A stretch of DNA of 30,365 bases from Planctomycetota bacterium. Lineage in GTDB: Bacteria > Planctomycetota > SZUA-567 > JAFGNG01. This document shows, in pieces, positions 16,944-23,104 of this stretch; position 1 is the stretch's first letter; every line of letters starts with the position of its first letter. The translations under genes and the position numbers were made by a program. Where the stretch lies: the NCBI GenBank assembly GCA_016927125.1, contig JAFGNG010000212.1:1-30365 (forward strand), in the 5' to 3' direction. Below the pieces are notes generated by a model, which was given only the letters and a program-made list of their open reading frames with translations, was not told the origin of the DNA and ran no database searches.

Positions 16944-16987
16944 TTATGAACATTAGTGCAAAATAGCCTTGACTTTATTATGAACAT
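16944..16987. repeat. Direct repeats, candidate DUF134 operator
   Basis: TTATGAACAT occurs exactly at 16944-16953 and 16978-16987, 34 bp start to start, or about three helical turns. The right copy lies inside the -35/-10 spacer of the rightward promoter and just downstream of the predicted leftward start site. Both are suitable positions for repression of the two divergent units. Confidence 0.5.
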
Positions 16988-16998
16988 ATGCTAATAAT
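16969..16998 (+). promoter_or_regulatory. Rightward promoter of the Cys-rich/ORP cluster
   Basis: TTGACT (16969-16974, five of six) is followed after 18 bp by AATAAT (16993-16998, five of six). The leader would be about 40 nt. TATACT at 17001-17006 is an alternative -10 with a poorer -35. Confidence 0.5.
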
Positions 16999-17026
16999 AT
17001 TATACTATCTTTTTGGCCAATGTCAA
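16999..17026 (-). promoter_or_regulatory. Perfect-consensus leftward promoter of the DUF134 gene
   Basis: On the minus strand TTGACA (17026-17021), a 16-bp spacer and TATAAT (17004-16999) match both sigma70 hexamers exactly. The predicted start is near 16992, about 64 nt upstream of the DUF134 ATG. The -35 lies 4 bp left of the ribosome site of the divergent Cys-rich gene. Confidence 0.75.
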
Positions 17027-17042
17027 TGAAAGGAGCGAAAAG

Positions 17043-17228
17043 ATGCCTGGTGGTGACGGAACAGGGCCCCTGGGAGGAGGTCGCGGTAGAATGGGTGGCC
17101 CATATAATGCCGGGGCTGGCGGGGAATGCGTCTGCCCGGGCTGTGGACACCGGGAACCGCATGTCAGAGGGGTTCCCTGCAATCAAAAAGACTGCCCTAA
17201 TTGCGGCATGAAGATGAACAGGGCGTGA
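17043..17228 (+). CDS. Small Cys-rich metal-binding protein
   Basis: This 61-residue protein has a Gly/Arg-rich N-terminus beginning MPGGDGTGP and a C-terminal half with six cysteines (29, 31, 34, 46, 51 and 54) and two histidines. The arrangement is C-x-C-P-x-C-G-H-R-E-P-H, then P-C, then C-P-N-C-G. The C-x2-C knuckles suggest rubredoxin-like or zinc-ribbon metal binding. Proteins like it accompany NifX/Mrp clusters in anaerobes; no biochemical role is known to me. ATG 17043 was chosen because it follows AAAGGAG at a good distance. An in-frame TTG at 17013 lies inside the promoter region. It is the first gene of the rightward train. Its N-terminus resembles that of the next protein, which suggests a shared ancestor or partner. 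Confidence 0.8.
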   Translation: MPGGDGTGPLGGGRGRMGGPYNAGAGGECVCPGCGHREPHVRGVPCNQKDCPNCGMKMNRA

Positions 17229-17250
17229 AACTTAGTGAAAGGAGATAGCA

Positions 17251-17634
17251 ATGCCAAGAGGAGATGGAACCGGCCCGGGCGGGATGGGGCCGATGACCGG
17301 GCGTGCTGCCGGTTTTTGCGCCGGGTACGCGGTACCGGGATACGCGAACAATGTGCCGGGGCGTGGCTTCGGGTATGGCCCGGGCCGCGGACGAGGCGGC
17401 GGGCGTGGCGGTGGCCGGGGCTGGCGGAATATGTATTATGCCACCGGTTTGCCCGGTTGGCGGCGGTTTGGGTATGGCGCTGGCAACCTGGCGCCAATGG
17501 AGAATTACCCGCAGTCTGAGCCGCAGAGTGAGATGGTTTATTTGCAAAACCAGCGTGAATACCTGCAAGAGCAACTCGACCTGCTCAAGGAGAGGCTGGA
17601 GGAATTGGATTCTCGGAAAGCTGCCGAGCAATAG
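17251..17634 (+). CDS. DUF5320-family protein
   Basis: The 127-residue product starts with the DUF5320 hallmark MPRGDGTGPGGMGPMTGR (residues 1-18) followed by a Gly/Arg/Tyr-rich low-complexity region (about 20-80) and a C-terminal coiled-coil of about 35 residues rich in Gln, Glu and Leu (Q-N-Q-R-E-Y-L-Q-E-Q-L-D-L-L-K). The family is small, of unknown function, and regularly sits with NifX/ORP-like and Mrp genes in anaerobes. The coiled coil suggests oligomerisation and the flexible Gly/Arg part a binding arm for nucleic acid or a metal cluster; both are inference. A strong AAAGGAG site precedes the ATG. Together with the preceding small protein it may form a scaffold for cofactor assembly. 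Confidence 0.85.
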   Translation: MPRGDGTGPGGMGPMTGRAAGFCAGYAVPGYANNVPGRGFGYGPGRGRGGGRGGGRGWRNMYYATGLPGWRRFGYGAGNLAPMENYPQSEPQSEMVYLQNQREYLQEQLDLLKERLEELDSRKAAEQ

Positions 17635-17652
17635 TCTACAGAAAGGTAAGCA

Positions 17653-18015
17653 ATGAAGATTGCGATTACTGCCAGTGGCGAGACCCTTGATTCCCCGGTT
17701 GATCCACGCTTCGGGCGGGCAAAATATTTTATCGTGGTTGATTCCGAAACCGGCGATTACCGGACGGTGGATAATGCCCAGAACCTCAATGCGGCCCAAG
17801 GCGCGGGGATCCAGGCGGCGGAGAATGTTGTCCATCTCGGCGCGGAGTGTGTGCTCACCGGCAATTGCGGCCCCAAGGCCTTCCGCGCCATGCAGGCAGC
17901 GGGGGTCAAGATTATTATCGGGGTTGAGGGAAGCGTCTCCGGGGTATTGGAGAAATTCAAGGCTGGTGAATACCAAACCGCTGATGCCTCCAACGTGGAG
18001 GGGCATTGGCTGTAG
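17653..18015 (+). CDS. NifX/ORP-like cofactor-binding protein
   Basis: The 120-residue product is a stand-alone domain of the dinitrogenase Fe-Mo cofactor family (NifX, NifB C-terminus, MTH1175, Desulfovibrio orange protein). Visible features are the first strand M-K-I-A-I-T-A-S-G, the family motif D-P-R-F-G-R-A-x-Y-F (17-26), the central Q-G-A-G-I-Q-A-A and the T-G-N-C-G-P-K-A-F-R-A segment with Cys72. Members bind metal-sulfur clusters; the orange protein carries a Mo-Cu-S cluster non-covalently. No nitrogenase gene is in the window, so this is not evidence of nitrogen fixation. A GAAAGG site precedes the ATG, and the stop directly abuts the ATG of the DUF89 gene, so the two are coupled. 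A second ORP-like domain is fused to the Mrp protein downstream. Confidence 0.9.
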   Translation: MKIAITASGETLDSPVDPRFGRAKYFIVVDSETGDYRTVDNAQNLNAAQGAGIQAAENVVHLGAECVLTGNCGPKAFRAMQAAGVKIIIGVEGSVSGVLEKFKAGEYQTADASNVEGHWL

Positions 18016-18921
18016 ATGAAAACCTTTCTTGATTGTGTCCCTTGCTTTCTCCGGCAAACGCTGGCGGCAAGCCGGATGGCAACAGACAACCTTGAAACCC
18101 AGGAGAAGATCCTGCGGGAAGTCCTGACAATGGCCGCAGGACTCTCCTTCTCGCGGACCCCGGTGCATATGGGGCGTGATATCCACCGGGTGATCAAAAA
18201 GTTCAGCGGGAATGCCGACCCTTACTGGGCGGCAAAACAACATTTTAATGATGAAGTGCTGAAGCTGTATCCGGAATTAAAACAAAAGGTCAAGGCATCT
18301 GACCATCCCTTTGCAACCGCTGTGCGCCTGGCGATAGCGGGCAATATCATCGACCTTGGTATCAAGATGACCAAGGATGATATTAACCTGCAGGAGACGA
18401 TTGCGGATACCCTGGCCCAGCCCTTTGCCATCAACCGACTGGCGGAGTTGGAGAACGCGATCAAAACCGCGCGGAGCATTATGTATTTAGGCGACAATGC
18501 CGGGGAAATCGTCTTTGATCGTATCTTGATCGAAGAGCTGCCGAGGGATAAGATTATCTTCGCGGTCAAGTCCTTGCCGATTATTAATGATGCCACTCTT
18601 GAAGATGCCCGGGAGGTTGGCTTGACTGAAATTGTAAAGGTTATTGAAAATGGTTCGGACGCCCCCGGCACCATCCTGGAGGATTGTACGGAGGAATTCC
18701 AGAAGCTCTTTGCCCAGGCCGACCTGGTGATCGCCAAGGGACAGGGTAACTACGAAACCTTGAATGATGTTAAGAGGGCGAATGTCTTCTTCCTGCTCAA
18801 AGCGAAATGCCCGGTGCTTGCCAGGGATCTGGGCTGTGAAATCGGGAGCATTATTGCTACCTGCAATAATGCAAATGATCTCAAGGCAGGAAAGACCCGC
18901 GTTGGAAACGTTAAGAGGTAA
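18016..18921 (+). CDS. DUF89/ARMT1-family protein
   Basis: This 301-residue protein matches DUF89, a family with metal-dependent phosphatase activity thought to remove damaged or side-product phosphometabolites. Visible motifs are the N-terminal C-V-P-C (7-10), D-N-A-G-E-I-V-F-D (about 160-168), a later N-G-S-D-A-P-G-T and the K-G-Q-G-N-Y-E-T-L motif (about 240-248) that shapes the active site. The length matches the prokaryotic AF1104-type subgroup. The ATG directly follows the TAG of the NifX gene without a spacer, implying coupled translation. The physiological substrate is unknown. Its tight link to the cofactor genes suggests it acts on a phosphorylated cofactor intermediate or by-product, which is inference. 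Confidence 0.88.
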   Translation: MKTFLDCVPCFLRQTLAASRMATDNLETQEKILREVLTMAAGLSFSRTPVHMGRDIHRVIKKFSGNADPYWAAKQHFNDEVLKLYPELKQKVKASDHPFATAVRLAIAGNIIDLGIKMTKDDINLQETIADTLAQPFAINRLAELENAIKTARSIMYLGDNAGEIVFDRILIEELPRDKIIFAVKSLPIINDATLEDAREVGLTEIVKVIENGSDAPGTILEDCTEEFQKLFAQADLVIAKGQGNYETLNDVKRANVFFLLKAKCPVLARDLGCEIGSIIATCNNANDLKAGKTRVGNVKR

Positions 18922-18955
18922 TTTTCCTTAGAATTTTTGCAGAGGAGATCCGGTT

Positions 18956-19336
18956 ATGGCGAAGTTACCGGAAGTTGTAAGCAAAGCCTGGGATGACCGC
19001 CAAGGGCCGATTGTGCTGGCGACCTGTGATCGCCAGGGCAACCCCAATATTATTTATGCCGGCTGCGTTGCCAAATACGGTGAAGAGAAGCTGGTGGTTG
19101 CGGATAACTATTTTAACAAAACCCGGGCCAATATCAAAGCCGGCAGTCGGGGGGCCATCCTCTTCATCACAAAGGAAGGCAAAGCTTACCAGGTTAAGGG
19201 TAGCATAGAGTATTGTACCAACGGCGAAGTATTTGATGATATGAAACAGAACTGGCTGGCTAAAAAATATCCCGGCCATGCCGCCGCGGCCCTGGTGGTG
19301 GAAGAGGTTTACCAGGGTGCGAATAAACTGCTGTAA
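18956..19336 (+). CDS. PPOX-fold flavin-binding protein
   Basis: The 126-residue product has the split-barrel fold pattern of the pyridoxamine 5'-phosphate oxidase-like family. It opens with L-P-E-V-V-S-K-A-W, then the paired strands I-V-L-A-T-C-D-R-Q-G-N-P-N-I (19-32), L-V-V-A-D-N-Y-F-N-K-T-R-A-N-I (about 45-59) and A-Y-Q-V-K-G-S-I-E-Y. Members bind FMN, or sometimes F420 or heme, and reduce or oxidise small molecules; single-domain forms of this size dimerise. A strong GAGGAG site precedes the ATG. Its place between the DUF89 and radical SAM genes suggests a redox partner role for the cluster. The family is clear; the reaction is not. Confidence 0.85.
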   Translation: MAKLPEVVSKAWDDRQGPIVLATCDRQGNPNIIYAGCVAKYGEEKLVVADNYFNKTRANIKAGSRGAILFITKEGKAYQVKGSIEYCTNGEVFDDMKQNWLAKKYPGHAAAALVVEEVYQGANKLL

Positions 19337-19367
19337 ACTTTAAGCTGTCAAGGCGGGGGTGAAACCA

Positions 19368-20303
19368 ATGCCTGAAAAAGAATTTAAGCATGTCTTCGGG
19401 CCGGTACCGTCACGGCGCCTGGGCCGATCGTTGGGCATCGACCTGGTACCATTTAAAACCTGCACCTATGACTGCATCTACTGCCAGCTTGGGAGAACCA
19501 CCTGCAAGACCTTGGAGAGGAAGGAATACGTCCCCCTGGGCAAGGTGCTAGAAGAAATTGAGCGCAGCCTTGCCGGCGGCTCAAAGCCGGATTATCTCAC
19601 CCTCTCCGGCTCTGGCGAACCGACGCTGTATTCCCGGCTCGGAGAGTTAATCAACGGTATTAAAAATTTCAGCCAGGTGCCGGTGGCGGTGCTGACTAAT
19701 GGTTCGCTCCTCTCGAAACCGGAAATCCGCGAAGAGCTTGCCGGTGCCGATCTGGTAGTCCCCTCCCTGGATGCCGGGAACGAGAAGCTGTTTCAATATG
19801 CCAACCGGCCGCATCCAGTCCTGACCTTCAAGCTGATGCTGGAGGGGTTGATAAAATTTTGCAAGGAATTCGAAAAGCCGGTCTGGCTGGAAGTATTCCT
19901 GCTGGAGGGAGTAACCTCCATTCAGGCTGAAGTTGAGCGCATTGCGGAATGCGTCCGGCAGATCAAGCCCGACCGGGTGCAATTAAACACGGTTTCGCGG
20001 CCGCCAGCGGAGAATTTCGCTGGCGCAGTGCCGCAGGAGCAGATGCTGAAACTCGCGGAACTCTTTACCCCAAAAGCCGAGGTGGTGGCGGATTACAGCG
20101 GAATTTACTGGCAAGGGGATTATCAAGCGACGCGAGAGGAGGTCGTCAACACGCTCTCTCGCAGGCCATGTACGGTCACAGATATTGCCAAGGGTTTGGG
20201 GATTCACCCCAATGAAGCCATTAAGCATCTCACCCATTTAACGGAAGCAGGCATAATCACTTCCGAAGAGAAGTCTGGAAAATTATACTACCTGGTGAAA
20301 TAA
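19368..20303 (+). CDS. Radical SAM protein (COG0731 type) with C-terminal winged helix
   Basis: This protein of about 311 residues opens with the COG0731 signature GPVPSRRLGRSLGID (11-25). The radical SAM cysteines follow at 32, 36 and 39 in TCTYDCIYCQ, then the S-G-S-G-E-P-T-L motif. Cys at C-K-T and later residues could hold further clusters. The last 50 residues (S-R-R-P-C-T-V-T-D-I-A-K-G-L-G-I-H-P-N-E-A) look like a winged helix. Family members are related to tRNA-modifying TYW1, but most are uncharacterised. I chose ATG 19368 because GGGGGTG lies 7 nt before it; the in-frame GTG at 19359 overlaps that site. It sits within the cofactor cluster, where a SAM radical step could process a metal-binding precursor (inference). 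Confidence 0.88.
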   Translation: MPEKEFKHVFGPVPSRRLGRSLGIDLVPFKTCTYDCIYCQLGRTTCKTLERKEYVPLGKVLEEIERSLAGGSKPDYLTLSGSGEPTLYSRLGELINGIKNFSQVPVAVLTNGSLLSKPEIREELAGADLVVPSLDAGNEKLFQYANRPHPVLTFKLMLEGLIKFCKEFEKPVWLEVFLLEGVTSIQAEVERIAECVRQIKPDRVQLNTVSRPPAENFAGAVPQEQMLKLAELFTPKAEVVADYSGIYWQGDYQATREEVVNTLSRRPCTVTDIAKGLGIHPNEAIKHLTHLTEAGIITSEEKSGKLYYLVK

Positions 20304-20317
20304 CGAAAGTACAAGCC

Positions 20318-21166
20318 ATGCAAATTGCAATTGCCAGCGGCAAGGGCGGTACCGGCAAGACTACGATCGCCACCAACCTGGCCTGGTCAGTTTCTTCCCA
20401 CCGCCCGACGCGGCTCCTGGACTGCGATGTGGAAGAGCCGAACTGCCATATCTTCCTGAATCCCGAGATTGAAAAGACTGATACTGTCGGAGTTCCGGTG
20501 CCACTGGTCGATACTGAGAAATGCACCGGTTGTGGCAAATGCGGAGAGCTCTGCCAGTACAGCGCGATTGTCTCCATGAAATCAAAGCCCCTCACCTTCC
20601 CCGAGCTCTGCCATGGCTGCGGCGGCTGTTCCCTGGTCTGTCCAGCGGATGCCATTACCGAAGTTGACCGCGAGGTCGGCGTGGTGGAATCCGGCAAAGC
20701 GGGCAAACTTAAGTTTGTGCGGGGACTGCTGCGCATCGGTGAGGCCATGTCGCCCCCGCTGATCCGCGCAGTTAAGACATTTATTGATGAAGATCTGCTT
20801 ACCATTATTGATGCGCCCCCAGGGACATCCTGCCCGGTAATCGAAGCGATCCGGGGCGTTGATTACGTAATCCTGGTAACCGAGCCCACGCCCTTCGGCT
20901 TGAATGACCTGATCCTGGCGGTGGAAACTGTCCGGCAATTACGGATTCCCTTTGGGGTGATAGTAAACCGGGCCGGCATCGGCGATCAGGAGGTGCAGGC
21001 ATATTGTGAAAAGGAAAAGATCCCGATCCTGTTGGAACTACCGGATGACCGGCGGATCGCCGAAGCCTATTCGCGCGGGGAGATGGCGGTTAATGCGATC
21101 GCGGGATTGCAGGATAAATTTAATAGCCTCTATGCTGAATTGGCAGAGTATTTAAATGAATACTGA
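20318..21166 (+). CDS. MinD/Mrp-type ATPase with two 4Fe-4S motifs (first)
   Basis: The 282-residue protein is a ParA/MinD-superfamily ATPase with the deviant Walker A GKGGTGKT (8-15). A ferredoxin insert has two full cluster motifs: Cys69, 72, 75 and 79 (C-T-G-C-G-K-C-G-E-L-C) and Cys98, 101, 104 and 108 (C-H-G-C-G-G-C-S-L-V-C). Walker B-like D-A-P-P-G-T-S-C-P-V and the later V-T-E-P-T-P-F-G-L motif are intact. Such proteins occur in pairs next to NifX/ORP genes in anaerobes; the Desulfovibrio ORP complex contains two of them. They may act in electron transfer or cluster delivery powered by ATP. Its last codons overlap the ATG of the J-domain gene. The ribosome site is weak, so it may rely on coupling to the gene before it, 14 bp upstream. 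Confidence 0.92.
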   Translation: MQIAIASGKGGTGKTTIATNLAWSVSSHRPTRLLDCDVEEPNCHIFLNPEIEKTDTVGVPVPLVDTEKCTGCGKCGELCQYSAIVSMKSKPLTFPELCHGCGGCSLVCPADAITEVDREVGVVESGKAGKLKFVRGLLRIGEAMSPPLIRAVKTFIDEDLLTIIDAPPGTSCPVIEAIRGVDYVILVTEPTPFGLNDLILAVETVRQLRIPFGVIVNRAGIGDQEVQAYCEKEKIPILLELPDDRRIAEAYSRGEMAVNAIAGLQDKFNSLYAELAEYLNEY

Positions 21167-22196
21167 AGATGATTTTCAAGTAAAGATAGCCAAGCGCATG
21201 GAGATGGAAAAGCTTGCGCGTAAACTTCTGGGCGTCTCTGCCACCGCCGAGGTTGCCGAACTCAGAAAGGCTTTCTGGCTCCTGGCGATGAAATATCATC
21301 CGGACAAGAATCCAAAGGATGAAGAAACTCTTCACCGGTTTACAAACCTGGTAAACGCCTATGACTTTCTGCTCCGGGGCAGTGATTCCAGAATCCGCTT
21401 GTCTGCCGAGGAAGAGAATCTGATCGGCAAATATAAGGATAATGAATGGGGGTTTTTCTGTAATTGGCGTGAGAATTTTATGGATGATTATTTCCCAGGG
21501 GCTTCTGTAAAAGGAGAAGCCAGGCGGGAGGAAGAAACCAACTGCAAAGCGGATAATCCGTTTGAGCACTTTGCGGAACGGTATGATTATTGGTTTGAGG
21601 TGCCAAAAAACCGGTTGCTATTCGAAGCAGAAGTAGCGGTCCTGAAACATCTGATGGGCAAAGACCGTGAAGCTTGGCTGGAGGTAGGAGTGGGCACAGG
21701 TCGTTTTGCCGAAGCCCTGGGAATTCAAACTGGGATTGATCCTTCAAAATCAATGCTTCATCTGGCACAAGCACGTGGTATCCAAACCCACTGCGCCAGC
21801 GGGGAGGCCCTGCCTTATGCTGAAATGTCATTCTCCGGCATCCTGATGGTGGTGACACTGTGCTTCCTGTCCGCCCCGAAGCAAGTCTTCGCGGAGTGCA
21901 ACCGGGTCTTGAAACCCAAGGGCGCCTTGATTGTTGGATTTGTGCCAGCCGGAACTTCCTGGCAGGAATTCTACAGTAGAAAAGCAGACTCAGGACACCC
22001 ATTTTACCGCCATGCAAAATTCTATACTTGTGACCAGGTTATGCAATTAGCCGATGCGGCTGGTTTTGTCGCTGAAAATGCGGCAAGTACCTTGTTTAAT
22101 GCCCCCGGAGAATCTACAACTCAATTGTGGAAGCCGGAACTGGTCGCAAGTGCGGGTTTCGTGGGCATGAAGTTTGTCAAAAACAGCACGGTTTGA
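21156..22196 (+). CDS. J-domain fused to SAM-dependent methyltransferase
   Basis: This 346-residue protein joins two domains rarely seen together. Residues of about 15-75 are a J-domain with the HPD motif (48-50, in K-Y-H-P-D-K-N-P), which in DnaJ stimulates Hsp70 ATP hydrolysis. No Gly/Phe or zinc region follows. After a linker of about 60 residues, 135-345 form a class I methyltransferase with motif I L-E-V-G-V-G-T-G-R-F (175-184), I-D-P-S-K-S-M and the R-V-L-K-P-K-G-A-L loop. The frame overlaps the preceding ATPase gene by 11 bp, with no strong ribosome site of its own, so it depends on translational coupling. It lies between two Fe-S ATPase genes. A guess is that Hsp70 is recruited to a client which is then methylated, or that the J-domain passes Fe-S targets as HscB does. 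No Hsp70 gene is in the window. Confidence 0.86.
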   Translation: MNTEDDFQVKIAKRMEMEKLARKLLGVSATAEVAELRKAFWLLAMKYHPDKNPKDEETLHRFTNLVNAYDFLLRGSDSRIRLSAEEENLIGKYKDNEWGFFCNWRENFMDDYFPGASVKGEARREEETNCKADNPFEHFAERYDYWFEVPKNRLLFEAEVAVLKHLMGKDREAWLEVGVGTGRFAEALGIQTGIDPSKSMLHLAQARGIQTHCASGEALPYAEMSFSGILMVVTLCFLSAPKQVFAECNRVLKPKGALIVGFVPAGTSWQEFYSRKADSGHPFYRHAKFYTCDQVMQLADAAGFVAENAASTLFNAPGESTTQLWKPELVASAGFVGMKFVKNSTV

Positions 22197-22224
22197 ATAA
22201 ACCCTTGTAGAAAAGTGCAATCTA

Positions 22225-23094
22225 ATGAAAGAACTCGTGATTATCAGCGGCAAGGGCGGCACCGGCAAGACCAGCCTGGTCGCCTGCTTTGCTGCCCTGG
22301 CGAAAAAAAAGGTCCTGGCCGATTGCGACGTGGATGCGGCCGACCTGCATCTGCTCCTGGAACCACGGATTCTTAAGAGAGCACCCTTCCAGGCCGGCAG
22401 GGAAGCAATTATCAGGGAAGCGGATTGTAATGGTTGTGGACTTTGTCAAAAATATTGCCGGTTTAAGGCTATCAGCAATCTTGAAAATAAATTCACCATC
22501 GACCCGACCGCCTGCGAAGGGTGCGGGGTCTGTGTTTACTTCTGTCCGCAGAAGGCGATAGACTTCCCGGAGAAGACCTGCGGCGAATGGTTTATCTCGG
22601 ACACGCGCCATGGGCCGATGGTCCACGCCAAGCTTGGGATCGCGGAGGAGAACTCCGGCAAACTGGTCAGCCTGGTGCGTTCCCAGGCGAAGACTATCGC
22701 TCAAGAGCAAGGTCTGGATTTGGTTATCATCGATGGTTCACCCGGGATTGGCTGCCCCGTAATCGCTTCTCTCACCGGAGCTTCCGTGGTGCTGGTTGTT
22801 ACTGAGCCCACCCAGTCCGGGCTGCATGACCTGGAGCGGGTAGCCAAACTGTCCTCCCATTTCAAAATCCCCGCCCTGGCCTGCATCAATAAATATGATA
22901 TCAATCCCGAGATGACTGAGAAGATTACCCGGTTCTGCGAGCAGGCCGGTTTACAGGTGGTTGGCAGGATCCCCTACGACCCCTTGGTTACCAAGGCGCA
23001 GCTTAGTCGCCAGAGTGTAGTTGAATTTGGCGATACCCCCGCGGCAGTCGAGATTCGCCAGTTATGGCAACATCTGAGCGATCTGCTGGTTTGA
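22225..23094 (+). CDS. MinD/Mrp-type ATPase with two 4Fe-4S motifs (second)
   Basis: This 289-residue paralogue of the ATPase two genes upstream has Walker A GKGGTGKT (9-16). Its ferredoxin motifs are C-N-G-C-G-L-C-Q-K-Y-C (Cys68, 71, 74, 78) and C-E-G-C-G-V-C-V-Y-F-C (Cys97, 100, 103, 107). Later come D-G-S-P-G-I-G-C-P-V and V-T-E-P-T-Q-S-G-L. The two paralogues differ around the ferredoxin insert and are likely to form a heterodimer, as proposed for the Desulfovibrio ORP system. It probably binds two 4Fe-4S clusters and couples ATP hydrolysis to metal-cluster handling or electron transfer in the cytoplasm. The start has only a weak site (AAAAG). It follows the J-domain gene after 28 bp and is followed by the Mrp-ORP fusion after 10 bp. 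Confidence 0.92.
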   Translation: MKELVIISGKGGTGKTSLVACFAALAKKKVLADCDVDAADLHLLLEPRILKRAPFQAGREAIIREADCNGCGLCQKYCRFKAISNLENKFTIDPTACEGCGVCVYFCPQKAIDFPEKTCGEWFISDTRHGPMVHAKLGIAEENSGKLVSLVRSQAKTIAQEQGLDLVIIDGSPGIGCPVIASLTGASVVLVVTEPTQSGLHDLERVAKLSSHFKIPALACINKYDINPEMTEKITRFCEQAGLQVVGRIPYDPLVTKAQLSRQSVVEFGDTPAAVEIRQLWQHLSDLLV

Positions 23095-23104
23095 GGAGAA
23101 AGAG

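Noticed and set aside
17653..18015. NifX-like gene as evidence for nitrogen fixation
   Set aside because: No nifH, nifD, nifK, nifE, nifN or nifB is present, and stand-alone NifX/ORP domains are common in non-fixing anaerobes.
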